This document shows, piece by piece, positions 1 to 9,357 of a stretch of DNA of 64,000 nucleotides (positions are counted from its first letter, which is position 1; every line of letters starts with the position of its first letter). This stretch comes from Methanosphaera stadtmanae (GTDB taxonomy: Archaea; Methanobacteriota; Methanobacteria; Methanobacteriales; Methanobacteriaceae). Location: NCBI GenBank assembly GCA_015062805.1, contig SUTQ01000002.1, forward strand, positions 62,001 through 126,000, given 5' to 3'. Under the pieces are notes generated by a model. The model was given only the letters and a program-made list of their open reading frames with translations, did no database searches and was not told where the DNA came from. Both the position numbers and the translations under genes were made by a program.

Positions 1-78
1 GGATTTTATATGTATTATAGGTTGTTAGCTAGAGAATTAAATAAAAAACTTCAGAGTTCTAATGGTATTTCTAATTGA
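1..78 (+). CDS. C-terminal end of an unidentified protein (cut by window edge)
   Basis: Frame 1 is open from the first base and ends in TGA at 76-78, giving the last 25 residues of a protein (ending QSSNGISN). It contains a basic helix-like stretch with LLARELNKKL. Long T runs follow at once (79-113), which suits a transcription end. The product cannot be recognised from so short a tail, and no start is visible because the gene begins before the window. Confidence 0.5.
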   Translation, partial: GFYMYYRLLARELNKKLQSSNGISN

Positions 79-135
79 TTTTTTTTATTATGAGATTTTT
101 TTTCTTTATAATCTTCAATTCTTTTTTTTATTATT
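79..135 (+). terminator. Oligo-T tracts after the partial gene
   Basis: Several runs of seven to nine T residues on the + strand lie directly after the stop at 78. Archaeal intrinsic termination needs only oligo-T in the non-template strand, so this is a plausible terminator for the upstream gene. No strong hairpin is visible. The rest of 136-250 is AT-rich upstream sequence of argF with no further gene. Confidence 0.45.
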
Positions 136-250
136 ATCTGTATAAGATAGTCAAAATTTTACTATTTACCTAATACTTTTTTAATTATAAAATACATACT
201 AATATATTATTTATTATTTAAATTATCATCAATATTTAGGGAAGGATAAC

Positions 251-1153
251 ATGGAAAATTTATTATCAATGACTGATGCAAAAGATGAAGTCCAAAACAT
301 ATTGGATATAGCATCAAAACTTAAATCAGGGGAAATAAACGATAAAGCATTAACGGATAAATATTTGGGGATGGTTTTTGAAAAATCTTCTACAAGAACC
401 AGAGTCTCATTTGAAGTAGGGATGCAACAGCTTGGTGGAAAAGCATTATATTTATCCAGTAATGATTTGCAGATTGGTAGGGGAGAACCTATACCTGATA
501 CTGCAAGAGTATTGTCAAGATTTTTGGACTGTATCATGATTCGTGCTAAAAGTCATAAAACAGTGGAAGAATTAATAAAATACTCAGATATTCCAATAAT
601 CAACGGGTTAACAGATAAAGAACATCCATGTCAAACTTTTGCCGATCTTTTAACAATAAAAGAACACTTAGGTGATTTTAATAAAAAATTAGTCTTTGTT
701 GGAGATGGAAATAATGTATGTAACTCCTTACTTTTAGGAGCAGCATATACTGGTATGGATATGACCGTAGCTTGTCCAAAAGGATATGAACCGGATGAAG
801 AAATATTCGCATTAGCACAGGAAGAGGCTAAAAAAACAGGTTCAAAAATCAACATTGAATCAGATGTTCATAAGGCAGTAGAAGATGCAGATGTATTGTA
901 TACTGATGTATGGGTGAGTATGGGTGATGAAGAAGAAGCTGAAGAAAGAAAAAGAATATTAAAAGAATATCAAATCAATTCACAATTATTATCAGAAGCT
1001 AATGAAAATGCTATTGTTATGCATTGTTTACCTGCTATTCGCGATGAAGAAATAACAGATGAAGTAATGACCTCTTCCCAGTCAGCCATATGGGATCAGG
1101 CAGAAAACAGGTTACATGCACAAAAAGCTATATTATACTTATTGTTAAAATAA
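251..1153 (+). CDS. argF: Ornithine carbamoyltransferase
   Basis: Cytosolic enzyme of arginine synthesis that joins carbamoyl phosphate and ornithine to make citrulline. The 300-residue length is normal for the family. The carbamoyl-phosphate loop STRTR is at residues 47-51, HPCQ at 125-128, and the ornithine-side HCLP motif near residue 258. The ATG is preceded by GGAAGGAT at 240-247, which fixes the start. It heads a run of same-strand genes (hisF, Ntn hydrolase, ogg) with short gaps, but the 46-nt gap to hisF leaves co-transcription open. A second arginine gene, argD, lies 4 kb downstream. Confidence 0.96.
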   Translation: MENLLSMTDAKDEVQNILDIASKLKSGEINDKALTDKYLGMVFEKSSTRTRVSFEVGMQQLGGKALYLSSNDLQIGRGEPIPDTARVLSRFLDCIMIRAKSHKTVEELIKYSDIPIINGLTDKEHPCQTFADLLTIKEHLGDFNKKLVFVGDGNNVCNSLLLGAAYTGMDMTVACPKGYEPDEEIFALAQEEAKKTGSKINIESDVHKAVEDADVLYTDVWVSMGDEEEAEERKRILKEYQINSQLLSEANENAIVMHCLPAIRDEEITDEVMTSSQSAIWDQAENRLHAQKAILYLLLK

Positions 1154-1198
1154 TAGAATAAACACCTTCCCTTACTAATTTTTTTTAGAGTGATTATC

Positions 1199-2023
1199 AT
1201 GTTATCAAAAAGAATAATTCCATGTTTAGACTGTGATTTACAAGTTCCTGAAGGACGTGTTGTTAAAGGAGTAGAATTTAAACAAATACGCTATGCGGGT
1301 AATCCTGTGGAACTTGCAACTAAATATTATGAACAGGGTGCTGATGAAATAGTATTCCTGGATATAACTGCTTCCCATGAAAGACGTTCAACAATGGCTG
1401 ATGTAATTAAAAAAACAACAGAAAATGTTTTCTGCCCTATATGTGTTGGTGGAGGAATTCGTGAAGTAGAAGATTATGTTAACATGCTTAAAGCTGGTGC
1501 CGATAAATGTTCTACAAACACTGCAGCAATTAAAGATCCTTCCTTGATTAACAGAGCATCAGAACATGTCGGTAGTCAAGCATGTGTCATTGGTATTGAT
1601 GCAAAAAGAAGATATGTTGAAAATCCTGATGAATCAGATGAGCACTTTATTGTTGAAACCAGTGAAGGTTACTGTTGGTTTGACTGCAGTATTTATGGAG
1701 GACGTGAATTCACAGGAATAGATGCAATCAAATGGGCAATTGAATGTGAAGAAAGAGGAGCTGGAGAAATTCTTTTAACAAGTATGGATAGGGATGGAAC
1801 TAAAATAGGATACGATCATGATCTTACAAAAGCAATAAGTCGTAATCTATCAATACCTGTTATAGCATCTGGTGGGGTAGGAAATCCAGAACATGTATTT
1901 GATGCTTTTACTAAGGGTGAAGCAGATGCAGCATTGGCTGCCAGTATATTCCACTTTGATGAATATCCAATACCTGAAGTTAAAAAATATCTCAAGGAAA
2001 AAGGACTACCTGTAAGAATATAA
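1199..2023 (+). CDS. hisF: Imidazole glycerol phosphate synthase, cyclase subunit HisF
   Basis: HisF uses ammonia from HisH to convert PRFAR to imidazole glycerol phosphate and AICAR in histidine synthesis. The protein begins with the family signature ending in the catalytic Asp of CLDCD. Starting at ATG 1199 places this Asp at residue 11, as in known HisF proteins, and GAGTGAT (1187-1193) is well placed for it. An in-frame GTG at 1190 lies inside that ribosome site and is less likely. The (beta/alpha)8 phosphate-binding motifs are visible as CVGGGIR and IASGGVG. Length is 274 residues. No hisH is nearby, so the his genes are scattered. Confidence 0.96.
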   Translation: MLSKRIIPCLDCDLQVPEGRVVKGVEFKQIRYAGNPVELATKYYEQGADEIVFLDITASHERRSTMADVIKKTTENVFCPICVGGGIREVEDYVNMLKAGADKCSTNTAAIKDPSLINRASEHVGSQACVIGIDAKRRYVENPDESDEHFIVETSEGYCWFDCSIYGGREFTGIDAIKWAIECEERGAGEILLTSMDRDGTKIGYDHDLTKAISRNLSIPVIASGGVGNPEHVFDAFTKGEADAALAASIFHFDEYPIPEVKKYLKEKGLPVRI

Positions 2024-2035
2024 TGGGAGAATACA

Positions 2036-2959
2036 ATGACCTTAATAATTAATATAGTTACACCTGAAGGCATAGTAATGGCTTCAGATAGCAGACAAAC
2101 TGAGAGAAACATTAAACAGTTTACTAGAATCTTTACTAATTCTGCTAATAAACTTTTTTCATTGAATGATAGGGTAATTGTTGGGACTTCCGGTTTAGCA
2201 TTCTTTGCAGACAATTCAGGGATAAGAAAAAATATTTCAGAATATATTGAAGCATTTAAAAAGGACAATAAGCTTGATTCTTTAACAGTTAATGAAATTT
2301 CTACAAAATTACAGGATTACATTAACAGCCACTATCCATGGGAAAAACAATTAGATATCTCTGCTCAACAATTAGAGATAGAAGCTGAAATGAATAGTGA
2401 AAGGATATTAGCTTTAGAAAAGAAAAAAGATTCTATTGATTTTAAGATTAAACAACCTTCTGGAAGAATTAAAGAGGGACATCTAAATATAGAACCTGTT
2501 AACTTACTGGTAAGTGGTTATAATCCGGATGGAACCTCTGAAACATATTCATTAAGTTCTCCGGGTGGAAAAATTCGTAAAAGAGATAATGACGAGTTTG
2601 GATGTACTTGGATTGGACAGGGGGATGTAGTAAGTAGACTGATTTTAGGTTACGATTCTAAATTATTTAAAGTTCCTGCGATAAAAGCTATGGGTAAAAA
2701 ATTCAATGGAGATTTAAGAACTCAAATAAGAGGCCTTGAATACTACATACAGTGGAATTTAATTACATTACAGGATGCTGTAGATTTAGCAGTATTTTTA
2801 ATTAAATCAACTGAAATCATGCAACGTTTCACTGATGGTATTAGCATGGATGTAGGTGACTTTCAGAATGTTGGTGGTCCTATAGATGTTGTTTTAATTA
2901 CAAAAAATGGAATAAAATGGATTAATAAGAAAGAAATCACCTATTCCGAGTATATATAA
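2036..2959 (+). CDS. Proteasome-like Ntn hydrolase with N-terminal threonine
   Basis: After removal of the initiator Met the protein would begin with Thr, followed by the proteasome beta-type strand ending EGIVMASDSRQT. The Asp of ASDSR is residue 17 of the mature chain, exactly where proteasome beta subunits carry it. NKLFSLNDRVIVGTSG places a Lys at mature residue 38, matching Lys33 with a short insertion, followed by the G-x-SG strand. The C-terminal half also looks proteasome-like (DAVDLAVFLIKS, then IDVVLITKNGIKWI). At 307 residues it is about 100 longer than a 20S beta subunit; the extra is mainly a charged, Lys/Glu-rich insertion at about residues 105-150. It starts at ATG 2036 after GGGAGAA, 12 nt after hisF. 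The fold is inferred from motifs and the substrate is unknown. Confidence 0.75.
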   Translation: MTLIINIVTPEGIVMASDSRQTERNIKQFTRIFTNSANKLFSLNDRVIVGTSGLAFFADNSGIRKNISEYIEAFKKDNKLDSLTVNEISTKLQDYINSHYPWEKQLDISAQQLEIEAEMNSERILALEKKKDSIDFKIKQPSGRIKEGHLNIEPVNLLVSGYNPDGTSETYSLSSPGGKIRKRDNDEFGCTWIGQGDVVSRLILGYDSKLFKVPAIKAMGKKFNGDLRTQIRGLEYYIQWNLITLQDAVDLAVFLIKSTEIMQRFTDGISMDVGDFQNVGGPIDVVLITKNGIKWINKKEITYSEYI

Positions 2960-2992
2960 CCTCCTTTTTACTTTTTTTGGAAGATGATTAGT

Positions 2993-3925
2993 ATGATATC
3001 TGAACAGTTTATTATAGAAAATGATGATTATTATGGAGACTTTGATTTAAAATTAACAATGGAATCAGGTCAGACAAGTCAACCACCATGGTTATTGGAT
3101 AAAAATAAATATTATGAAGTTCTAGAATTTGAAAATCATGATGTCTTGGTTGAAATATCACAGGAATCGTTAAATGATGACTTGGTTGTTAATTGTTTTT
3201 CGGAAAGAGAAGTTGATGTTGAGAAAATTAGGAAAAAATTATTTTATATTTTCGATTTGGAATATGATATTACTTGTGTTTATGATTTTCTAGATGATAA
3301 TAAAGAATTAAATGATGTTTATCAATTTAATAAGGGTTTAAGATTATTCAAAGCTCAATTTCCCTATGAGTGTATAATCTCTTCAATATGTTCAGCAAAT
3401 AATTCCATTAAACGATGGACAAAATCAGTAACAGATATAAAAAAGGTGTATGGTGAAGAAAAAATATTCAACAATAAAAAATATTATTTATTTCCTAAAG
3501 AAGAAAGTTTTGTTTCAATTCCAGATAATGATGAAGGATTAAAAAGATTTGGTGTTGGATATAGAAGTTCATACATGTTAAATTCAACTAAACTGATATT
3601 AAGTGAACCAGATTACCATAAAACAATCAAAAAACTTTCATATTCTGAATCATTTAAAAAAATCACTGAATTAGAGGGTGTAGGACCTAAAGTTGCCGAT
3701 TGTATTTTATTGTATGGTTATAATAAACATGAAGCATATCCTGTAGATGTTTGGATAAACCGTATTACATCATATATTTATTTTGAAGGTTATAAATCAT
3801 CAAATAAAAAGATAATGGAGTTTGCACAAGATAAATTTGGAAATTATTCGGGTTATGTTCAGTTATATTTGTTTAATTATGCACGATTAAGTGGATTAAC
3901 AGAAAAACTAAAAGCTATAAAGTAA
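2993..3925 (+). CDS. ogg: 8-oxoguanine DNA glycosylase/AP lyase of the HhH-GPD (OGG) family
   Basis: Base-excision repair enzyme that removes oxidised guanine and nicks the abasic site. A helix-hairpin-helix GPD signature is clear: LEGVGPKVADCI supplies the Schiff-base Lys (residue 233), and PVDVWINR supplies the catalytic Asp (residue 252). The N-terminal ~110 residues precede the helical core, as in full-length OGG1-type enzymes, and the total of 310 fits that class rather than short archaeal AGOG. ATG 2993 is chosen because GGAAGATGAT at 2979-2988 lies just before it; the ATG at 2984 is inside this site. It follows the Ntn hydrolase on the same strand. The preferred substrate is inferred from the family. 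Confidence 0.88.
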   Translation: MISEQFIIENDDYYGDFDLKLTMESGQTSQPPWLLDKNKYYEVLEFENHDVLVEISQESLNDDLVVNCFSEREVDVEKIRKKLFYIFDLEYDITCVYDFLDDNKELNDVYQFNKGLRLFKAQFPYECIISSICSANNSIKRWTKSVTDIKKVYGEEKIFNNKKYYLFPKEESFVSIPDNDEGLKRFGVGYRSSYMLNSTKLILSEPDYHKTIKKLSYSESFKKITELEGVGPKVADCILLYGYNKHEAYPVDVWINRITSYIYFEGYKSSNKKIMEFAQDKFGNYSGYVQLYLFNYARLSGLTEKLKAIK

Positions 3926-4022
3926 ATTTAATAAATAAATAGAAATGTATTTGGGAGGGGAGGAATGAATATTTATAAATTCTAATTTATTATTTGTTTT
4001 TCTTTATTATTATATGTTATTT

Positions 4023-4460
4023 TTATTCATCTACGATTTCGATTGTATTCATTACATCGCCTTGTCTAATTGCATAGACAACATCCATACTATCACTGTC
4101 GATAACTTGACCAAATACTGTATGAACACCATCAAGATGTGGTTGTGGAGAATGTGTGATGAAGAATTGACTTCCACCTGTGTCTTTACCTGCATGTGCC
4201 ATAGATAATGCACCAGTTCCGTGTTTGTGTGGATTTCCTTCAGTTTCACATTTGATAGTGTAACCAGGTCCACCAGTACCGTTACCGTTTGGACATCCAC
4301 CTTGGATTACAAAGTCAGGTATTACTCTGTGAAATGTTAAACCGTCATAAAAACCGCTTTTTGCTAATTTTTCAAAGTTTTCTACGGTTCCCGGTGCTTC
4401 ATTAGGGAATAATTCTAATTCAATGTCACCTTTTTCTGTTTTAATAATTGCCTTTTTCAT
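4023..4460 (-). CDS. Cyclophilin-type peptidyl-prolyl cis-trans isomerase
   Basis: Small cytosolic proline isomerase that assists protein folding. The cyclophilin core is plain: [13 protein letters not shown] near residues 43-55 holds the catalytic Arg, and GGSQFFIT follows at about 95-102. At 145 residues it is a single-domain minimal cyclophilin without a signal peptide. GGTGAAAT lies just before the ATG. It is convergent with ogg, which ends 97 bp away across an AT-rich gap, and may be co-transcribed with the SpoIIM-like gene upstream, 44 bp away. Confidence 0.96.
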   Translation of the reverse strand: MKKAIIKTEKGDIELELFPNEAPGTVENFEKLAKSGFYDGLTFHRVIPDFVIQGGCPNGNGTGGPGYTIKCETEGNPHKHGTGALSMAHAGKDTGGSQFFITHSPQPHLDGVHTVFGQVIDSDSMDVVYAIRQGDVMNTIEIVDE

Positions 4461-4504
4461 ATAATTTCACCTTATAAGATAATATGTTATTTCAAATAAT
4501 TAAA

Positions 4505-5281
4505 TTATATTATTAACCAAAGTAGAATTGGTGTAATAAAAGTCTCGATAAAAGCCGCAATAATCAACAATATAAACACAATTCCCGTACTGATTATGGC
4601 ATCTTTAACTAGGTAAATTGAGCTGTTTAATTCTTCATTCACTGTTGTTTTACTGCTGAGGATACCCTTTATAATTTTTAATTCAAATGATGTCAGCATT
4701 AAAGCTCCACTAAATGCAAATACGCTGGATGGAATCTCAAATATGCCGTGAGGAATTACTCCAAATAAAATTATTATGAAGTTTACATCATTGAACAATA
4801 CTCCAATTTGACAGGCATTGACGAACGTAATAATGACTGAAGGTATAGCCAATAGTAATCCTCCGAGTATACATTCAAAGTCAATTGTAAAGTTATAGAA
4901 GAATAAGTCTATAAATCCTTCAAAACTATAATCCTGAAAAAGATTGCTGGTTACATCTTCATTATTCTCGATTATAACATCCGTTTGTTGATCAGAATAA
5001 TTCTCTTCAAAATTTGATTCATACAATTCATTAGGATATGATTCATCATAATAGACTTTTTCATAATCTTCTTCGCCGAAAATACTTTCATCAATTTTTA
5101 ATGAATCAATTCTTTGATTTATTTCTGTTTGTTTATTAATGTCTTCTATAGTAAAAAAGAACGAACCCATTAGAGCAAATAACAGGAAAATTAAAATCGA
5201 AACAGTAAAAATCTTTTTATTTCTGTTGAAATAACCAAACAGGTACTCTTTTTGAAGTAGATTATTAAAATTTAACGACAT
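4505..5281 (-). CDS. SpoIIM/DUF95-family integral membrane protein
   Basis: A 258-residue membrane protein with one N-terminal membrane segment (about residues 26-46), an acidic external or cytoplasmic loop (about 50-120), and four hydrophobic segments from about 130 to the end. The segment around VNACQIGVLF followed by PHGIFEIPS is the hallmark of the stage II sporulation protein M family, which is widespread in archaea that do not sporulate. Its role there is not established. GGAGAT precedes the ATG. The divergent argD starts 176 bp away. Confidence 0.78.
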   Translation of the reverse strand: MSLNFNNLLQKEYLFGYFNRNKKIFTVSILIFLLFALMGSFFFTIEDINKQTEINQRIDSLKIDESIFGEEDYEKVYYDESYPNELYESNFEENYSDQQTDVIIENNEDVTSNLFQDYSFEGFIDLFFYNFTIDFECILGGLLLAIPSVIITFVNACQIGVLFNDVNFIIILFGVIPHGIFEIPSSVFAFSGALMLTSFELKIIKGILSSKTTVNEELNSSIYLVKDAIISTGIVFILLIIAAFIETFITPILLWLII

Positions 5282-5396
5282 ATAATATCTCCAATAATAT
5301 CTAGTATTACTTTATACAATTATTCTAATTATAATTATAATTATTCATCAAATTAGTATTAATATTAGAAAGTCTTAAAGCATATAGAAAATATAA

Positions 5397-5412
5397 CTAT
5401 ATATGTATATGT
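5397..5412 (+). promoter_or_regulatory. Putative TATA box of argD
   Basis: The stretch ACTATATATGTATATG resembles an archaeal box A. A start site about 25 nt downstream would give a leader of roughly 25-30 nt that still includes the strong GAGAGGAGGAT ribosome site just before ATG 5458. Confidence 0.45.
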
Positions 5413-5457
5413 TTATTATGATTATGAAAGTATTACATTAAATTAGAGAGGAGGATT

Positions 5458-6627
5458 ATGTTGAATAGTGAAGAAGTAAAAAATACTTTAGACACATATG
5501 TAATGAATACATATGGTCGATATGATTTGGTTATAGACCATGCACATGGTAGTATAGTCTATGACAAAGACGGAAAAGAATATATTGACTGTGTAGCAGG
5601 AATAGCAGTAAACAATATTGGTCATACACATAAAAAAATGACTGAAAACTTATCAAAACAGTTAGAAAAAATGATACACGTATCAAACCTTTACTACACA
5701 GAAGAACAAGCAACATTTGCAAAAAGACTTGTAGAACTTTCACCTCATGACAAAGTATTCTTTGCAAACAGTGGTGCCGGAGCAAATGAAGGTGCAATAA
5801 AACTTGCAAGAAAATACACTGGAAAAGGAGAAATCATTTCAACCTTAAAATCATTCCACGGAAGAACTCTTGCAACAATTACTGCAACAGGACAACCTAA
5901 ATACCAGAAAGGATTTGAACCTTTACCAGCAGGCTTCAAACACGTAGAATACAACAATATTGAGCAGATGAAAGAAGCAATAACTGATGATACTGCTGCA
6001 ATCCTTGTAGAACCTATTCAAGGAGAAAGTGGTGTAAGAGTTCCTGATGAAGATTACTTACCATCCTTACGAAAATTATGTGATGAAAAAGGAATTCTTT
6101 TAATATTTGATGAAGTTCAAACTGGATATGGACGAACAGGTAAGATGTTTGCTTCAGAATTAACTCAAACAGTGCCTGATATCACAACCTGTGCTAAAGC
6201 AATAGCAGGTGGACTACCAATGGGTGCAGTATTGGCAAACAAAGAAATTGCTGATGCTTTCAAACCTGGAAGTCATGCAACAACATTTGGTGGATCACCA
6301 TTTGTGTCATGTGCAGGTAACACGGTTTTAGATATTTATGAAGAAGAAGACCTTGTAAACAAATCACATGAAAACGGTTTATACTTTATGGAAAAATTAG
6401 AATCTCTTAAAGAAAAACATGATTGTATCGTGGATGTCAGAGGACACGGACTCATGGTAGGAGTTGAATTAAACTACGAATGTGGAGATTTAGTAGCTAA
6501 AGCTCAAGAAAAAGGAGTTCTTATAAATGTTGCAAACGGTACCGTTATTCGATTTGTACCACCACTCATAATCACCAAAGAAGAATTAGATCAAGTAGTA
6601 GGAGTAATAGATGAAATATTACCATAA
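5458..6627 (+). CDS. argD: Acetylornithine aminotransferase
   Basis: PLP-dependent class III aminotransferase that converts N-acetylglutamate semialdehyde to N-acetylornithine in arginine synthesis. It has the family landmarks: a glycine-rich N-terminal region (CVAGIAVNNIGH), NSGAGANEGAIKLARK, FHGRT, FDEVQTGYGRTG, and the PLP lysine in CAKAIAGGLPMG near residue 245. The 389-residue length is typical. The strong GGAGGAT ribosome site fixes the start. The family also includes succinyldiaminopimelate and ornithine aminotransferases, but argF in the same region supports the arginine role. It is a single transcription unit, with the helicase converging from the right. Confidence 0.93.
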   Translation: MLNSEEVKNTLDTYVMNTYGRYDLVIDHAHGSIVYDKDGKEYIDCVAGIAVNNIGHTHKKMTENLSKQLEKMIHVSNLYYTEEQATFAKRLVELSPHDKVFFANSGAGANEGAIKLARKYTGKGEIISTLKSFHGRTLATITATGQPKYQKGFEPLPAGFKHVEYNNIEQMKEAITDDTAAILVEPIQGESGVRVPDEDYLPSLRKLCDEKGILLIFDEVQTGYGRTGKMFASELTQTVPDITTCAKAIAGGLPMGAVLANKEIADAFKPGSHATTFGGSPFVSCAGNTVLDIYEEEDLVNKSHENGLYFMEKLESLKEKHDCIVDVRGHGLMVGVELNYECGDLVAKAQEKGVLINVANGTVIRFVPPLIITKEELDQVVGVIDEILP

Positions 6628-6703
6628 TACTACTCTAATTTGCTTTTTTTTATTTAATTTTTTTAAAATAGATATTATGAGAGAAAATCTCATTAATGAA
6701 ATA

Positions 6704-8449
6704 TTATTTTGTAATAGCTTCTCTGAAGAATTTTGGAATTAATTTTCTATACATTTTATTTCTTAACAAGGTTTGAATATTTTTGTCAAGAATGTATGTA
6801 TCACAGTGGTCATTTTCTGCTCTCATTCCACGACCATATGCCTGAAGCAATGTCATAACAGTTTTATAAGCATACCATTCAGGATCTAGGTTTTTTCTTT
6901 CATTTATCTGTTTATCCCCAAGATAAGGGTAGGGAACCTTATAAATAACTTGGAATTCACATTTTTCATATGGAAGATCTACACCTTCACTCATTGATGG
7001 ACTCACAAGAACATACGGATTTTTGGATTTTTCAAATTCTTCCAGTGTTTTTTCCCGTGTTTTTGGCGTATGAGATAATATTCTTTGGTCTTTAATGTGA
7101 TCTGTGATATATTGCTGGCATTTGTAGCTATTTGTATGGATTAATCCCTTTTCATCACCGTGCTTGTCTAGAATTTCTCTAAGTACTGGAATGGTTTTAG
7201 GTGCTGTATGCCATAAAGCTCTTTTTGACATTGGTCCAACAAGGTTCATATGTATTGGTCTGTATTCCTTTTTGAATGGGCTTTCACTATAAATATAGTA
7301 AACATCTTCAGGGTCTAATCCCAACCATTTACAAAACAGGTCTTTGTCCAATATTGTTGCACTCATGAACAATACCTTATCTGCATATTGGAATAAAGTT
7401 TTTTCAGCATAATTGTCTACTTTTAATGGCTTGAAAGATACTATATCATCTTCTGTAGAAACTATCCAGTTATCTGGATCATTTTTTATATTGATTGTTA
7501 TTTCTTTTATTTTTCTTTTAATGTGTTCTATTCTATCTGCTTTTTGTTTTGTATATTCATTTACTCGTAAAGTGTTGTATGAGTCATATATTGCTTCTAA
7601 AAATGCTATCCAATCTTTTACATCTGTGTAACTCATCATTTCTTTAGGGATGGTCTCATTAATATCCTTTTGAAGTTGTTTGTTATGGATGTTTAATTCA
7701 AGTTTATGCATTATTTTATCTTCAATATTATGTGCTTCATCCAGTATCATTAAGTTACGTTTTTGGAAGTGTTGAACATAATTTAATTCCAGGTATGCAT
7801 AGTCATAATTTAACAATGTCACAGGCTCTTCTATAGCTATTGCTTTTTGGTTCCAATATGGACATCTTTCACCTGATTGGAAGGTGAAGGGTGTATTGTA
7901 ATATGATTCTCCTTCGGCATCAGTGACATCCTTTTGTTTTGATTTTTCAATTTTGATACCGAAAGGACATGAAAATCCATCAGTTGTTCTTATGGTTTGA
8001 CATGTACCCTGGTCACAAGAGTTTAGTCCACCACTATCTCTGCATGTGAAATTGTTTCTTCCTTTTACTTGTGCATAGCCAAACTCATCTGCATATTGTC
8101 TTTGAAGTTGTTTTGTCATAGTCAATATGTATGATGGTTGTAGTATCTGGGCTAATGTTGCAGCAATCGCTGATTTTCCTGTTCCAGTACCGGCTTCCAG
8201 TATTACATATTTTTTATCGGATTCTAATGCATTAAGAATTTCAGTAATTAATTCCAGCTGGTTATGTCTTGCTTCTTTAAATGGAAAGTTTTCTATTATT
8301 TCATCATCAATCTCAGGATGTTGTCTTTGTAATTCCTCTTTCTCTTCTGTAGTTGGTCTTTCTATTAGTGATTGATGTTCATCTTCACTTTTTGAGCATA
8401 TACATTTGTTTTTTATCATTCCACACTTTGGACAAAATATTGAATTCAT
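6704..8449 (-). CDS. DinG/XPD (Rad3)-type iron-sulfur DNA helicase
   Basis: Superfamily 2 helicase predicted to unwind DNA 5'-3'. A small zinc-binding-like N-terminus is visible (CPKC at residues 6-9, CIC at 16-18). Walker A is GTGTGKS at 87-93 and the DEAH box is at 237-240. Between them are Cys 136, 145, 150, 161 and 196; four of these likely ligate the 4Fe-4S cluster typical of Rad3/XPD proteins. The C-terminal helicase half shows FMSATIL, SPSMSEGVDLP and QAYGRGMRAENDH (motif VI, Q-x2-GR-x2-R). Length is 581 residues. No clear ribosome site precedes the ATG, so the start rests on the zinc motif following directly. Whether it works in repair, like XPD or DinG, is not shown. Confidence 0.88.
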   Translation of the reverse strand: MNSIFCPKCGMIKNKCICSKSEDEHQSLIERPTTEEKEELQRQHPEIDDEIIENFPFKEARHNQLELITEILNALESDKKYVILEAGTGTGKSAIAATLAQILQPSYILTMTKQLQRQYADEFGYAQVKGRNNFTCRDSGGLNSCDQGTCQTIRTTDGFSCPFGIKIEKSKQKDVTDAEGESYYNTPFTFQSGERCPYWNQKAIAIEEPVTLLNYDYAYLELNYVQHFQKRNLMILDEAHNIEDKIMHKLELNIHNKQLQKDINETIPKEMMSYTDVKDWIAFLEAIYDSYNTLRVNEYTKQKADRIEHIKRKIKEITINIKNDPDNWIVSTEDDIVSFKPLKVDNYAEKTLFQYADKVLFMSATILDKDLFCKWLGLDPEDVYYIYSESPFKKEYRPIHMNLVGPMSKRALWHTAPKTIPVLREILDKHGDEKGLIHTNSYKCQQYITDHIKDQRILSHTPKTREKTLEEFEKSKNPYVLVSPSMSEGVDLPYEKCEFQVIYKVPYPYLGDKQINERKNLDPEWYAYKTVMTLLQAYGRGMRAENDHCDTYILDKNIQTLLRNKMYRKLIPKFFREAITK

Positions 8450-8535
8450 AATATTATTTTTTGTTTTTACTTGTTTTTTTACTTTTTTAATTTAAATTTA
8501 AAGAAGTTAATTTACTTTTTAAAAGTTTTTTAAAA

Positions 8536-8584
8536 ATTATATATATTTTAAAAAACCATAGATATACTATAAACTATTTATAAC
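8536..8584 (+). promoter_or_regulatory. TATA-rich promoter region of cbiL
   Basis: Two box-A-like elements are present, one centred near 8543 (TTATATATATTTT) and one near 8579 (CTATTTATAAC). Both lie upstream of the GAGAGGAAT ribosome site and ATG 8652. Which of them is used cannot be told from sequence. Confidence 0.35.
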
Positions 8585-8651
8585 ACAAAATTTAAGTTTA
8601 CTTTATAATTATTAATTATTATTCAAATCATATTAAGAGAGGAATTATTAT

Positions 8652-9347
8652 ATGGCAATAGGTAAGTTATATGGAATAGGTGTAGGTCCAGGTGACCCAG
8701 AATTAGTGACTATTAAAGCAGCACGCATTATTAAAGAAACAGATATTATATTTGCACCACAATCTAAAAAAGGAAGAGCAAGTGTAGCATTAAAAATTGT
8801 TCAAGGAATAATTGATGAAAGAGAAGAAGAACCTGAAATTTTACAACCATTATTCCCTATGACTGAAGATGCTGAAACACTTGATAAATCATGGGATGAA
8901 GCAGCAGATCAATTGTTTGAAAAATTATCTCAAGGTTTGGATGTTGTGTTTGTTACTTTAGGTGATCCTACAATATTCAGTACTTTTTCATACGTATCTA
9001 AAAGATTACAGAAAAAAGGTGTTGAAGTGGTTTTAGTACCTGGAATAGCAGCAATGACCGCATGCAGTACTACAGCAGGAATACAATTAACGGAACAGGA
9101 TGATATACTTGTAGTTGTACCACAAATTGATGATAGATTACCTAAAATATTACCATATGTTGATACTGTAGTTGCTATGAAAACATCTCGTCATTTGGAT
9201 TTATTGGAAGATTGTATAAATCAGGATCCTAGGGAAAAAGAAATAGTTTCTGTACAAAATTGTACAATGGAAGATGAAAATATTGTACATGGCTTTGTTG
9301 ATAATAAAAAATATTTCTCAACAAGCATCATCAAGTTCAAAAAATAG
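8652..9347 (+). CDS. cbiL: Cobalt-precorrin-2 C20-methyltransferase
   Basis: SAM-dependent tetrapyrrole methylase that methylates C20 of cobalt-factor II/precorrin-2 in anaerobic cobamide synthesis. The N-terminus has the diagnostic GIGVGPGDPELVTIKA motif, and VVFVTLGDPTIFSTFSYV and VPGIAAMTA are the family's SAM-binding motifs. Length (231) is normal. It stands alone on the + strand, while another corrin gene, cbiT, is at 56990, so the pathway genes are dispersed. Cobamides are essential for methyl transfer in methanogenesis. Confidence 0.95.
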   Translation: MAIGKLYGIGVGPGDPELVTIKAARIIKETDIIFAPQSKKGRASVALKIVQGIIDEREEEPEILQPLFPMTEDAETLDKSWDEAADQLFEKLSQGLDVVFVTLGDPTIFSTFSYVSKRLQKKGVEVVLVPGIAAMTACSTTAGIQLTEQDDILVVVPQIDDRLPKILPYVDTVVAMKTSRHLDLLEDCINQDPREKEIVSVQNCTMEDENIVHGFVDNKKYFSTSIIKFKK

Positions 9348-9357
9348 TATTGGAAGG

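Noticed and set aside
1816-2268. Open frame on the minus strand across hisF and the Ntn gene
   Set aside because: It overlaps two well-supported genes and its sequence is not protein-like in composition; no ribosome site.
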